Source: an uncultured Gammaproteobacteria bacterium (GTDB lineage: Bacteria > Pseudomonadota > Gammaproteobacteria > Pseudomonadales > Azotimanducaceae_A). Taken from it: a stretch of 6,183 nt of DNA. Each line of letters begins with the position of its first letter. Positions within the stretch are counted from its first letter, which is position 1. Position numbers and translations under genes: made by a program. Below are positions 1 to 5,831 of the stretch, piece by piece. The notes under the pieces are model-generated. The model saw only the letters and a list, made by a program, of their open reading frames with translations, made no database searches and was not told where the DNA came from. The stretch spans positions 1-6,183 of the forward strand of contig CAJWZG010000168.1 in assembly GCA_913049565.1 (NCBI GenBank). Reading direction: 5' to 3'.

Positions 1-154
1 TGTCGAAATCGTCCAAAACGCAGGCAATCCAAGCTGCGGGTGTAGCCTTTAGCTCAGTCAAAATCGCTAACTCAACCTCCACCTCAGTCTCCAAATCGGC
101 CAGCGCGGAGTTGTCACCTTGGTTACTTGTTAGCTGTAGATGCTGTTCAGCCAT
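1..154 (-). CDS. N-terminal fragment of a gene leaving the window, tentatively MiaE-like tRNA-(ms2io6A)-hydroxylase
   Basis: A minus-strand reading frame opens at the ATG at 154-152 and stays open for 51 codons to base 1, so only the N-terminus is present. The visible protein starts MAEQHLQLTS, has an acidic stretch at about residues 20-30, and ends with TPAAWIACVLDDFD at residues 38-51. A TP-x-AW-x3-L segment of this kind sits just before the first iron-ligand helix in MiaE, a non-haem diiron enzyme that hydroxylates a modified adenosine at tRNA position 37. The resemblance is from memory of the family and the iron ligands lie outside the window, so the name is tentative. The first 25 bases overlap the 3' end of the carboxylesterase on the same strand in another frame, which suggests co-transcription and translational coupling. 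I see no clear Shine-Dalgarno before this ATG. If the protein is MiaE, its N-terminal extension of about 37 residues is longer than I expect, so a later start is possible. Confidence 0.55.
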   Translation of the reverse strand, partial: MAEQHLQLTSNQGDNSALADLETEVEVELAILTELKATPAAWIACVLDDFD

Positions 155-783
155 TGGCCAATATGCGTAATTTGTTGCGGACAAACTTGGTGTCCCATGG
201 CGTATTCCTGCCACTGCACCTGATAGGACAAATCGATTAACGCCTGACGCGATGTAATCGCCCGAGTGATTGGTATCATCGGATCGCTGACACCATGCGC
301 CATAAAAATAGGGGTTTCTACATTAGCGAATCCCACTCGCTCAGCTAAATGCTCGTGATCGTTGACGTAGGTTGAAAGCGCCATGATGCCGCGGAGGCGA
401 TTGCTGTGGCCCAGCCCGAGCTCCAAGGCGATGACGCCCCCCTGAGAGAAGCCGGCAATGGTGATCTGATCATGGGTGAAACCTTTCTCCACCTCAGCTT
501 CAATCAGCTGATTTATCGCGTTAACCGAGCTGTGGATATCTTCATTACTGGCCAAGGGCGAAGATGGGTCGATATCATACCAGCCGCGCATTTCCATCCC
601 GCCATTAACCGTAATTGGCCTTATCGGTGCATTAGGGAAGACAAATCTTAGATTCATCTCAAGCGGCAGCATTGGCACGATGGGCTCAAAATCTGTGGCG
701 TCCGCGCCAAGGCCATGCATCCATATAACGCAGCCTTCGGGGTTGTCACCGGTCTCGTTTTCAAGAAATTCCAAGGTTTCCAT
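130..783 (-). CDS. Serine carboxylesterase/phospholipase family alpha/beta hydrolase (EstB-type)
   Basis: The product is a complete 217-residue alpha/beta hydrolase of the carboxylesterase/acyl-protein thioesterase family (Abhydrolase_2), which hydrolyses short-chain carboxylic esters in the cytoplasm. The length is normal for the family and there is no signal peptide. HGLGAD at residues 23-28 follows the first core strand and contributes to the oxyanion hole. The nucleophile elbow is GFSQGG at 111-116 with Ser113. The catalytic Asp is Asp167 in GVSDPMIP and the catalytic His is His198 in MGHQVCP, so the triad is intact. The segment around RGWYDI (66-71) is also typical of the family. The ATG at 783 has only a weak purine-rich site (AGAG) upstream. 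It is first in a minus-strand pair with the gene that begins inside its last codons. A candidate promoter lies at 817-845. The natural substrate cannot be read from the sequence. Confidence 0.93.
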   Translation of the reverse strand: METLEFLENETGDNPEGCVIWMHGLGADATDFEPIVPMLPLEMNLRFVFPNAPIRPITVNGGMEMRGWYDIDPSSPLASNEDIHSSVNAINQLIEAEVEKGFTHDQITIAGFSQGGVIALELGLGHSNRLRGIMALSTYVNDHEHLAERVGFANVETPIFMAHGVSDPMIPITRAITSRQALIDLSYQVQWQEYAMGHQVCPQQITHIGQWLNSIYS

Positions 784-816
784 CGGCTCTCTGGTTTCGA
801 TGTTGATCGGGGGTCA

Positions 817-845
817 AAGATAACGGCTCTGTCGCGTGATCTCAA
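817..845 (-). promoter_or_regulatory. Candidate sigma-70 promoter for the carboxylesterase
   Basis: On the minus strand, TTGAGA (845-840, 5 of 6 matches to the -35 consensus) is followed after exactly 17 bases by TATCTT (822-817, 4 of 6 matches to the -10). Transcription would begin near 810 and give a leader of about 27 bases before the ATG at 783. Position and spacing support it, but this is read by eye only. The rest of the 784-971 gap holds no gene I can support. Confidence 0.4.
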
Positions 846-959
846 ACTGATCAACGGTGCTACTGGATCACCGGGCAAGGCGACAAGACAACAGGATATG
901 GCGAGGCCAGTTTTGGATCTGTCCATGATGCCCTGAGTGCAAGCAGCCAGTGAACGCGC

Positions 960-965
960 CATACT
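960..965 (+). promoter_or_regulatory. Possible -10 element giving a near-leaderless ABC transporter mRNA
   Basis: CATACT matches the -10 consensus at 4 of 6 positions and lies 6 bases before the ATG at 972. A transcript from it would start at or next to the start codon. That would fit the absence of any Shine-Dalgarno sequence there. The matching -35 position (937-942, GTGCAA) is poor at 3 of 6, so the call is weak. Confidence 0.18.
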
Positions 966-971
966 GTCTGC

Positions 972-2732
972 ATGACAGAAGAAGAAAGACCGTCCTCGAA
1001 TAACATACGCCGGATACGTCCGGCGTTTTCGTTTCTACGCCCTTACCTGCCACAGGTTGTGTTAGCCAGCCTTGCATTGATTATTACGGCCAGTGCGACT
1101 CTGTCGTTGGGTCAGGGTCTAAGGCTAGTGATCGATGAAGGGTTTGTCTCAGGTCAGGCTGAGCTGTTAAACGAATCTCTCGGTCTCTTCTTAGTCTTTA
1201 TCATTGTGCTGACGGTTGGCACTTTTGTTCGATTTTATTTCGTTTCCTGGGTCGGTGAGCGGGTGAGCGCGGATATCCGGCTAGCGGTTTTCAATCACTT
1301 AGTGCACTTGCACCCGGGTTTTTTCGAAGATAACTCACCGAGCGAGATTCAGTCGCGTGTTACAACTGACACAACATTGTTACAAACCGTGATTGGTTCT
1401 TCCGTTTCTATCGCTCTTCGCAACATTCTCATGTTTTTCGGCGGGCTTGTGTTGTTGTTTATCACCAATGCCAAGCTTTCTCTCATCGTGTTGGCCTGTG
1501 TTCCCTTAGTAGTGCTGCCAGTGATTTTTGTCAGCCGCCGGGTGCGTTCTTTGTCGCGCACCAGCCAAGATCGGCTTGCAGATGTGGGTTCCCACGTAAA
1601 TGAGAGTTTTCGCCATATCAAAATTGTGCAGGCTTTTAACCACCAAGCGTCGGACATCAGTAAATTTGCTGATGTTGTGGAGCGGGCTTTAGCGGTGGCA
1701 CTCGAGCGTATTTGGCTGCGGGCAGTGCTGGTGGCTGTCGTGATGATGCTCGCGTTTGGTGCGATTGCGACATTGGTTTGGGTAGGCGGTCAGGATGTGC
1801 TCGATGGAGAAACGACGCCGGGGGATCTTGTGGCCTTTATCTTTTATGCCTTCATCGTTGCGGGCTCTGTTGGCGCGATCTCCGAAGTATGGACTGACTT
1901 ACAGCGCGCGGCTGGTGCTACCGAGCGATTGGTTGAGTTATTGGAATCTCCGAGCAATATTTTAAGCGGCACTGTTGAGAGCCTGCCCGCATGGCGGTCA
2001 CTGGGCTTGTCTGTAAATGGGGTTTCGTTCCGTTACCCCAGTCGACCCGACCAAGCCGTGCTACGAGACCTATCCTTTACGGTAAACCCCGGGGAAATGG
2101 TTGCCTTGGTTGGACCTTCCGGAGCCGGGAAGAGTACGTTTTTCGACTTACTACAGCGCTTCTACGATGTCGGTGGTGGCGTGATATCACTAGGCGGCAC
2201 AGATATTCGAGAAATTCAGCTGCAAACTCTGCGAGCGACCTTTGGATTTGTACCCCAGACTCCAGCTATGTTTTCAGGGTCGGTGCGCGACAATCTGACT
2301 TATGGGCAAACCGAGGCCACCGATGCACAAGTAGAGCGAGCGCTGACTTTGGCGAATGCCTCAGGTTTTGTGGGCGCACTCTCACAGGGTTTGCAAACAC
2401 CGCTGGGTGAGGACGGCGTAGGTTTGTCAGGAGGTCAGCGTCAACGGTTAGCTGTGGCTAGAGCGCTAATTACTGAGCCTGCGTTTTTGCTGCTGGACGA
2501 GGCGACCAGTGCACTGGATGCCGAAAGTGAGCAGAGTATTCGCGAGAGTATCGAAGCATTAAAAGGCGAAATGACCATCCTGGTGATCGCCCACCGCCTT
2601 TCGACTGTTCGCCAAGCAGATCGAATCCTCGTCTTTGATCAAGGCGAGGTGATCGCTAGCGGCACCCACGATGAGTTGGTGAAAGACAGCGACCTATATG
2701 CGCGCTTTGCCGACATTCAGTTTGCTAGTTGA
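972..2732 (+). CDS. ABC exporter half-transporter, fused permease and ATPase (MsbA-related)
   Basis: This 586-residue protein is a full-length type IV ABC exporter subunit that would act as a homodimer (or heterodimer) in the inner membrane, driving export of a lipid, drug or peptide with ATP. The N-terminal half carries six hydrophobic segments, at about residues 28-48, 70-92, 150-165, 168-188, 248-272 and 284-305. The ATPase domain runs from about 345. It has Walker A GPSGAGKST (381-389), Q-loop Gln429, signature LSGGQ (485-489), Walker B FLLLDE with catalytic Glu510, D-loop SALD and H-loop His541. All ATPase residues are present. The N-terminus (RRIRPAFSFLRPYLP) and the run TLSLGQGLRLVIDEGF (residues 43-58) recall the MsbA-related permease/ATPase subfamily, not MsbA proper. 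The start is fixed by an in-frame stop at 951-953 with no other start before 972, yet there is no Shine-Dalgarno. It overlaps dinB tail-to-tail by 8 bp. The substrate is unknown, and no lipid A or secretion partner genes are nearby. Confidence 0.93.
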   Translation: MTEEERPSSNNIRRIRPAFSFLRPYLPQVVLASLALIITASATLSLGQGLRLVIDEGFVSGQAELLNESLGLFLVFIIVLTVGTFVRFYFVSWVGERVSADIRLAVFNHLVHLHPGFFEDNSPSEIQSRVTTDTTLLQTVIGSSVSIALRNILMFFGGLVLLFITNAKLSLIVLACVPLVVLPVIFVSRRVRSLSRTSQDRLADVGSHVNESFRHIKIVQAFNHQASDISKFADVVERALAVALERIWLRAVLVAVVMMLAFGAIATLVWVGGQDVLDGETTPGDLVAFIFYAFIVAGSVGAISEVWTDLQRAAGATERLVELLESPSNILSGTVESLPAWRSLGLSVNGVSFRYPSRPDQAVLRDLSFTVNPGEMVALVGPSGAGKSTFFDLLQRFYDVGGGVISLGGTDIREIQLQTLRATFGFVPQTPAMFSGSVRDNLTYGQTEATDAQVERALTLANASGFVGALSQGLQTPLGEDGVGLSGGQRQRLAVARALITEPAFLLLDEATSALDAESEQSIRESIEALKGEMTILVIAHRLSTVRQADRILVFDQGEVIASGTHDELVKDSDLYARFADIQFAS

Positions 2733-3819
2733 TGAAGCCTCTTTCTTGTTCAGGATGAGGCGCCTGATCGAATAGTTCATCTTGATCTGGGTTCATCGTA
2801 TCGTGCAATTGAACGCCAAGCCCGATGAGTCGGACGGGTTTTTCCTGTCTTTGCCAGGCGGTGCTGAGCAGGTTGAGATAGGTGTGCAATTCAACCTGTT
2901 GGCCTGCGTTAGCCACCGTCGTCGTATCAAACCCGGTAAAGCGCAACTTCAGTGTACGACTCTTTATCCGGTGAGCGCACTTCGCCTTAGCAATACGTCG
3001 TTCGAGGTCTTCGAACAATTTTCGCAGCTCGACCTCGCAAATCTGCAGGCTGGGTAAGTCATCGGCAAAGGTGCGCTCTGTACTGACGGATTTACGGACA
3101 CGATTTGGGCTAACGGGGCGCTCATCTTGGCCTCTGCATAGTGCTAACAATCGGGTGCCGAACTTGCCAAAACTTTTTACCAAGTCGCCTGCACTGACCT
3201 CCTGCAAGTCGCCACAGGTGTGCACGTTCATTGCGCTCATCTTTGCCGCTGTGACGGAGCCGACACCAAAAATTTTATCCACAGGTAGGTCGAGCATGAA
3301 GGAGTCGATGTCATTGGGAGTGACGGTGAATTGACCGTCCGGCTTTTTCCAGTCCGATGCGATCTTCGCCAAGAATTTGTTCGGTGCGATTCCCGCTGAA
3401 ATGGTGATGCCAACCTCTGTTCTGACACGGGCACGAATTTCCTGTGCAATGCGAGTAGCGCTGCCCCGATGCAGCCGACATTCGCTGACATCCAAAAATG
3501 CTTCGTCAAGAGATAGAGGCTCAACTAGGTCGGTGTAATCGAAAAAAATCCGTTGCACACGCTGGCTTTCAACTCGGTACTTTTCCATATTGGTAGGCAA
3601 AACTACCAAGTCAGGACAGAGTCGCAATGCTTGTGCCATGGGCATTGCAGAGTGCAATCCGTACTTACGCGCCTCGTAGTTGCATGTAGCGATAACTCCT
3701 CGGTTACTGGCCCGGCCACCGACGGCGATTGGTAGGGCCCTCAGGCTTGGGTCATCGCGCATTTCCACAGAGGCATAAAAGCTGTCGCAGTCGCAGTGGA
3801 TGATCTTTCGCATTCGCAT
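2725..3819 (-). CDS. dinB: DNA polymerase IV (Y-family translesion polymerase)
   Basis: The 364-residue product is a complete Y-family polymerase that copies past damaged bases and extends mismatched ends with low fidelity. The palm begins with IIHCDCDSFYASVEM: Asp10 is the first catalytic metal ligand and Tyr15 takes the steric-gate position. LSLDEAF (103-108) provides Asp105 and Glu106. AGIAPNKFLAKIASD (142-156) and the helix-hairpin-helix region (KIFGVGSVTAAKM, 182-194) are typical, and the little-finger domain follows from about 240. A pentapeptide QDELF (346-350) near the C-terminus fits the beta-clamp binding motif. Two in-frame ATGs lie 6 bp apart (3819 and 3813). The second gives the canonical MRKIIH start, while the first is better placed behind a weak AAGAA ribosome site. 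The 3' end overlaps the ABC transporter gene by 8 bp. I found no LexA-type CTGT-N8-ACAG box upstream, so SOS control is not shown. Confidence 0.95.
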   Translation of the reverse strand: MRMRKIIHCDCDSFYASVEMRDDPSLRALPIAVGGRASNRGVIATCNYEARKYGLHSAMPMAQALRLCPDLVVLPTNMEKYRVESQRVQRIFFDYTDLVEPLSLDEAFLDVSECRLHRGSATRIAQEIRARVRTEVGITISAGIAPNKFLAKIASDWKKPDGQFTVTPNDIDSFMLDLPVDKIFGVGSVTAAKMSAMNVHTCGDLQEVSAGDLVKSFGKFGTRLLALCRGQDERPVSPNRVRKSVSTERTFADDLPSLQICEVELRKLFEDLERRIAKAKCAHRIKSRTLKLRFTGFDTTTVANAGQQVELHTYLNLLSTAWQRQEKPVRLIGLGVQLHDTMNPDQDELFDQAPHPEQERGFIN

Positions 3820-3832
3820 GGATTCTTAACGG

Positions 3833-3858
3833 CGTAAGCCACAGCTTATGTTATTTTT
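3833..3858 (+). terminator. Possible weak rho-independent terminator upstream of dinB, plus-strand sense
   Basis: CGTAAGC (3833-3839), loop CACA, and GCTTATG (3844-3850) form a 7-bp stem with one G-U pair on the plus strand, followed by TTATTTTT (3851-3858). The stem is AT-rich, so termination would be weak. On the minus strand the G-U becomes a mismatch, so the plus-strand reading is favoured. It could stop transcripts leaving the ABC transporter gene and running antisense through dinB. The same sequence would lie in the dinB leader or promoter region, and a dyad operator is an alternative. Confidence 0.28.
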
Positions 3859-3937
3859 CCCAGTGGCTGAAACGGGCCGCCGCCAGTAAGATCTTGGCGT
3901 TTTTCTGGCTACAACGAATGGGAAGAAGGGGCTGCAC

Positions 3938-5074
3938 ATGGGACCATTGAACGGATTTACAATTATCGAGCTTGCCGGCATCGGTCCAGGCCCGTTTTGC
4001 GGAATGATGCTGGCTGACATGGGAGCTCAGGTAATTCGCGTGGAACGGATAGCAGCGGCAAGCGCGACATCGGCTCCGAAGGATGTGCTGACTCGAAACC
4101 GGCGTTCCATAGCCGTTGATCTCAAAAGTCCAGAAGGTGTCGAGGCAGTGCTTCGCTTGGTAGACAAAGCAGATGGCCTGATCGAAGGCTTCCGTCCCGG
4201 AGTTACCGAACGACTGGGTTTGGGTCCAGAACACTGCCAAGCAAGAAATCCTCGGTTGGTCTACGGGCGAATGACAGGTTGGGGGCAAGATGGCCCGATG
4301 GCTCTAGCGGCAGGACATGACATCAATTACATATCTCTTGCGGGTGCGTTGCATGCTATTGGGCGAACCGGCGAGCGACCGGTGCCGCCATTGAACCTTG
4401 TTGGAGACTTTGGCGGTGGTGGCATGTTACTGGCTTACGGCATGGTCTGCGGGATGTTGGAAGCTACTAAGTCAAATCAGGGCCAAGTTATAGATGCAGC
4501 CATGATCGACGGCACAGCAGCGCTAATGGCCATGTTTTACTCCATGTCTGCCAGCGGCGTGTTCGATACTGAGCGCGGTACCAATATGCTTGACGGTGGT
4601 GCGCACTTTTATGACACCTACGAAACAGCAGACGGTGAATACATTTCACTTGGCTCCATCGAGCCTCAGTTTTACGCTTTGTTGATGGAAAAAGCAGGAT
4701 TGGATGCTGACGTTTTTCAGCCTCAGATGGATAAGGGGCGTTGGGGTGAACTGAAAGCGAAACTGACGGAAGTTTTTTTGACTAAAACTCAGGCGCAATG
4801 GTGCGAAATTATGGAGGGGAGCGACGTCTGTTTTGCTCCGGTGTTGAACTTGATCGATGCGGCAGATCATCCTCACAATCAGGCGCGTGAAAGTTATCAG
4901 ACAGTGGGAGGCATGCTCCAGCCATCGCCTGCCCCACGGTTCTCTCGAACGCCTGCCGGTGCGATCCAAGCCCCGAGAGTGCCCGGCGAGGACTCTTCCT
5001 CAGTGTTGGCAGACTTTGGACTATCAACGGCAGAAATTGCGGAGCTCATCGCACAGGGTGTCATTACCGCGTAA
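3938..5074 (+). CDS. Alpha-methylacyl-CoA racemase (CaiB/BaiF CoA-transferase family III)
   Basis: The 378-residue product matches alpha-methylacyl-CoA racemase over its whole length. This enzyme interconverts (2R)- and (2S)-2-methylacyl-CoA so that branched-chain or sterol side-chain acyl-CoAs can enter beta-oxidation. The N-terminal CoA-binding segment reads ELAGIGPGPFCGMMLADMGA (11-30). The residues corresponding to the catalytic set of the mycobacterial enzyme are in place: His127 in AGHDINY, Asp157 in LVGDFGGGG and Glu242 in SIEPQFY. NMLDGGAHFYDTY (216-228) is also characteristic. This argues for a racemase over a true CoA-transferase, where the catalytic Asp lies elsewhere. The ATG at 3938 has a strong purine-rich ribosome site (GGAAGAAGGGG, 3921-3931). 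The gene stands alone: dinB diverges upstream and a 197-bp gap follows. The branched substrate it serves cannot be told from the sequence, as no beta-oxidation genes adjoin it. Confidence 0.92.
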   Translation: MGPLNGFTIIELAGIGPGPFCGMMLADMGAQVIRVERIAAASATSAPKDVLTRNRRSIAVDLKSPEGVEAVLRLVDKADGLIEGFRPGVTERLGLGPEHCQARNPRLVYGRMTGWGQDGPMALAAGHDINYISLAGALHAIGRTGERPVPPLNLVGDFGGGGMLLAYGMVCGMLEATKSNQGQVIDAAMIDGTAALMAMFYSMSASGVFDTERGTNMLDGGAHFYDTYETADGEYISLGSIEPQFYALLMEKAGLDADVFQPQMDKGRWGELKAKLTEVFLTKTQAQWCEIMEGSDVCFAPVLNLIDAADHPHNQARESYQTVGGMLQPSPAPRFSRTPAGAIQAPRVPGEDSSSVLADFGLSTAEIAELIAQGVITA

Positions 5075-5093
5075 AATCGGGTCAAAATCGTTT

Positions 5094-5200
5094 AACTCGA
5101 GTTGTTGCACCGTGAAAATGGTGGCGAATTGGGTTTAAATACGGGATCAAAAATAAAAAGACGTCTCGAGGCATGGCAACGAGGGGGCCAGCATCTCGAG
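5094..5200. repeat. Three CTCGAG hexamers in the intergenic leader
   Basis: CTCGAG occurs at 5096-5101, 5165-5170 and 5195-5200. The first is the centre of the 10-bp palindrome AACTCGAGTT (5094-5103). The other two share TCTCGAG and lie exactly 30 bp apart, about three helical turns. Palindromic elements on one face of the DNA upstream of a gene could be operator sites, but no regulator is identified and chance is possible. Confidence 0.35.
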
Positions 5201-5219
5201 CGGAGACGCAGGGTTGCCA
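5162..5219 (+). other. Interleaved inverted repeats in the leader of the 166-residue gene (possible RNA pseudoknot)
   Basis: CGTCTC (5162-5167) is complementary to GAGACG (5203-5208), and TGGCAAC (5174-5180) to GTTGCCA (5213-5219). The arms interleave, which is the topology of an H-type pseudoknot. A competing fold pairs the two CTCGAG copies (5165-5170 with 5195-5200) and encloses TGGC/GCCA (5174-5177 with 5187-5190). Mutually exclusive folds in a 5' leader are what a regulatory RNA would show. I know no named riboswitch that matches, and no folding energy was computed. Confidence 0.3.
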
Positions 5220-5241
5220 GTGGTTACCTGTGGCGTGTCTT

Positions 5242-5247
5242 TAAAAT
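5242..5247 (+). promoter_or_regulatory. Possible -10 element for the 166-residue gene
   Basis: TAAAAT matches the -10 consensus at 5 of 6 positions, 24 bases before the ATG at 5272. The best -35-like sequence, TTGCCA (5214-5219, 5 of 6), is 22 bases upstream, too far for normal sigma-70 spacing. An alternative pair lies further up: GTGAAA (5112-5117) and TTAAAT (5135-5140), spacing 17, 4 of 6 each. That pair would place the inverted repeats at 5162-5219 inside the transcript, whereas the TAAAAT element would not. Confidence 0.2.
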
Positions 5248-5271
5248 GAAACGCGAAAGGAAGGATCCCCC

Positions 5272-5772
5272 ATGAGTGTAGAGCTGCTAGATAACCCAAG
5301 GTTTTACGGCTTCAGAGTAAGACGGCAAATCGATGGCAAAACCTATCAAGAGTACTTTTCGTTAAAAGACGGCGGCAAACGATTGCGCGGCGCGAGAAAA
5401 GCCGAGATAAAAGCGGTTGCCGACGACAGAGACGTTGAGCTCAAGTCGCTGCAGCAAAAGAAGCGAGATAAGAATGATCGCGAGATTCAGCTTGACGAAA
5501 GCGGTCAGATTAAAGGCATTCTATGCCGCATGAAACAAGAAAAAAGCGGCACGCTGACGCCAGTGTTCCAGGTAGGAGTTATGTCTCGAACCCGGATGAA
5601 AATAGTGAATACGACTGTATCTATTTCTCGGCATGGACGCGTAGAAGCATGGCAGCGCGCCGTGGATTTTTATTGTGAACATAAAAACATTGGCAAACGC
5701 ACTAAGGCCTATAAGGAATTAATTGCGCGATGCCCAAAACCTGCGCAGATCAAACGCTACACGCAGAAATAA
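5272..5772 (+). CDS. Small basic protein of unknown function, possibly nucleic-acid binding
   Basis: I do not recognise this 166-residue protein. It is very rich in Lys and Arg, with no signal peptide or membrane segment, so it is probably cytoplasmic. Two stretches look alike in pattern: residues 11-60 (FYGFRVRR, TYQEYFSL, then a helix from about 41) and 98-140 (PVFQVGVM, KIVNTTVSI, then the helix RVEAWQRAVDFYCEH). Each reads as a small antiparallel sheet followed by a helix. That order is shared by AP2-type DNA-binding domains and the arm-binding domains of phage-type integrases. A charged linker (residues 62-72, QKKRDKNDREI) separates them. The resemblance is structural inference only. The start is firm: ATG 5272 lies 6 bases after AAGGA in a GAAAGGAAGGA run (5255-5265). 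The stop is directly followed by kinase sequence, and the candidate kinase ATG at 5730 lies inside its last codons, so co-transcription is likely. Confidence 0.82.
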   Translation: MSVELLDNPRFYGFRVRRQIDGKTYQEYFSLKDGGKRLRGARKAEIKAVADDRDVELKSLQQKKRDKNDREIQLDESGQIKGILCRMKQEKSGTLTPVFQVGVMSRTRMKIVNTTVSISRHGRVEAWQRAVDFYCEHKNIGKRTKAYKELIARCPKPAQIKRYTQK

Positions 5773-5831
5773 AGCCCGGGGTCCGCTTGCTGAAAACCAG
5801 GCATCCTGTCACGGGGGCCGAGGGAACTTGA
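5730..5831 (+). other. Probable displaced N-terminus of the kinase in another frame
   Basis: From ATG 5730, inside the end of the 166-residue gene, a frame runs 33 codons (MPKTCADQT... to ...TGAEGT) and stops at TGA 5829-5831. It contains IKPGVRLL, resembling the PG-x-x-L segment that often leads into the glycine loop of bacterial kinases. Restoring one base near 5825 (GGAAC to GGAAAC) would fuse it to the kinase frame as AEGNLIGRGG. A moderate ribosome site, AAGGA (5713-5717), lies 12 bases upstream. It could be a chance ORF. Confidence 0.4.

Noticed and set aside
802..855. Inverted repeat GTTGATC (802-808) and GATCAAC (849-855) flanking the esterase promoter
   Set aside because: The placement is attractive for an operator, but a single 7-bp pair is about what chance gives in a 188-bp region and the arms do not extend.
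1991..2410. 139-codon plus-strand frame inside the ABC transporter ATPase region
   Set aside because: It is in a different frame from the Walker A, Q-loop and signature coding sequence and shows no family features.
3820..3937. LexA box between dinB and the racemase gene
   Set aside because: No CTGT-N8-ACAG match on either strand; the nearest CTG...CAG pair has a 14-base spacer.
3851..4288. 145-codon minus-strand frame opposite the racemase start
   Set aside because: It is antisense to conserved racemase sequence, with low-complexity Cys/His/Ser-rich composition typical of a shadow frame.
5075..5161. Terminator after the racemase gene
   Set aside because: Only a 4-bp CACC/GGTG stem with no following T run was found, too weak to call.
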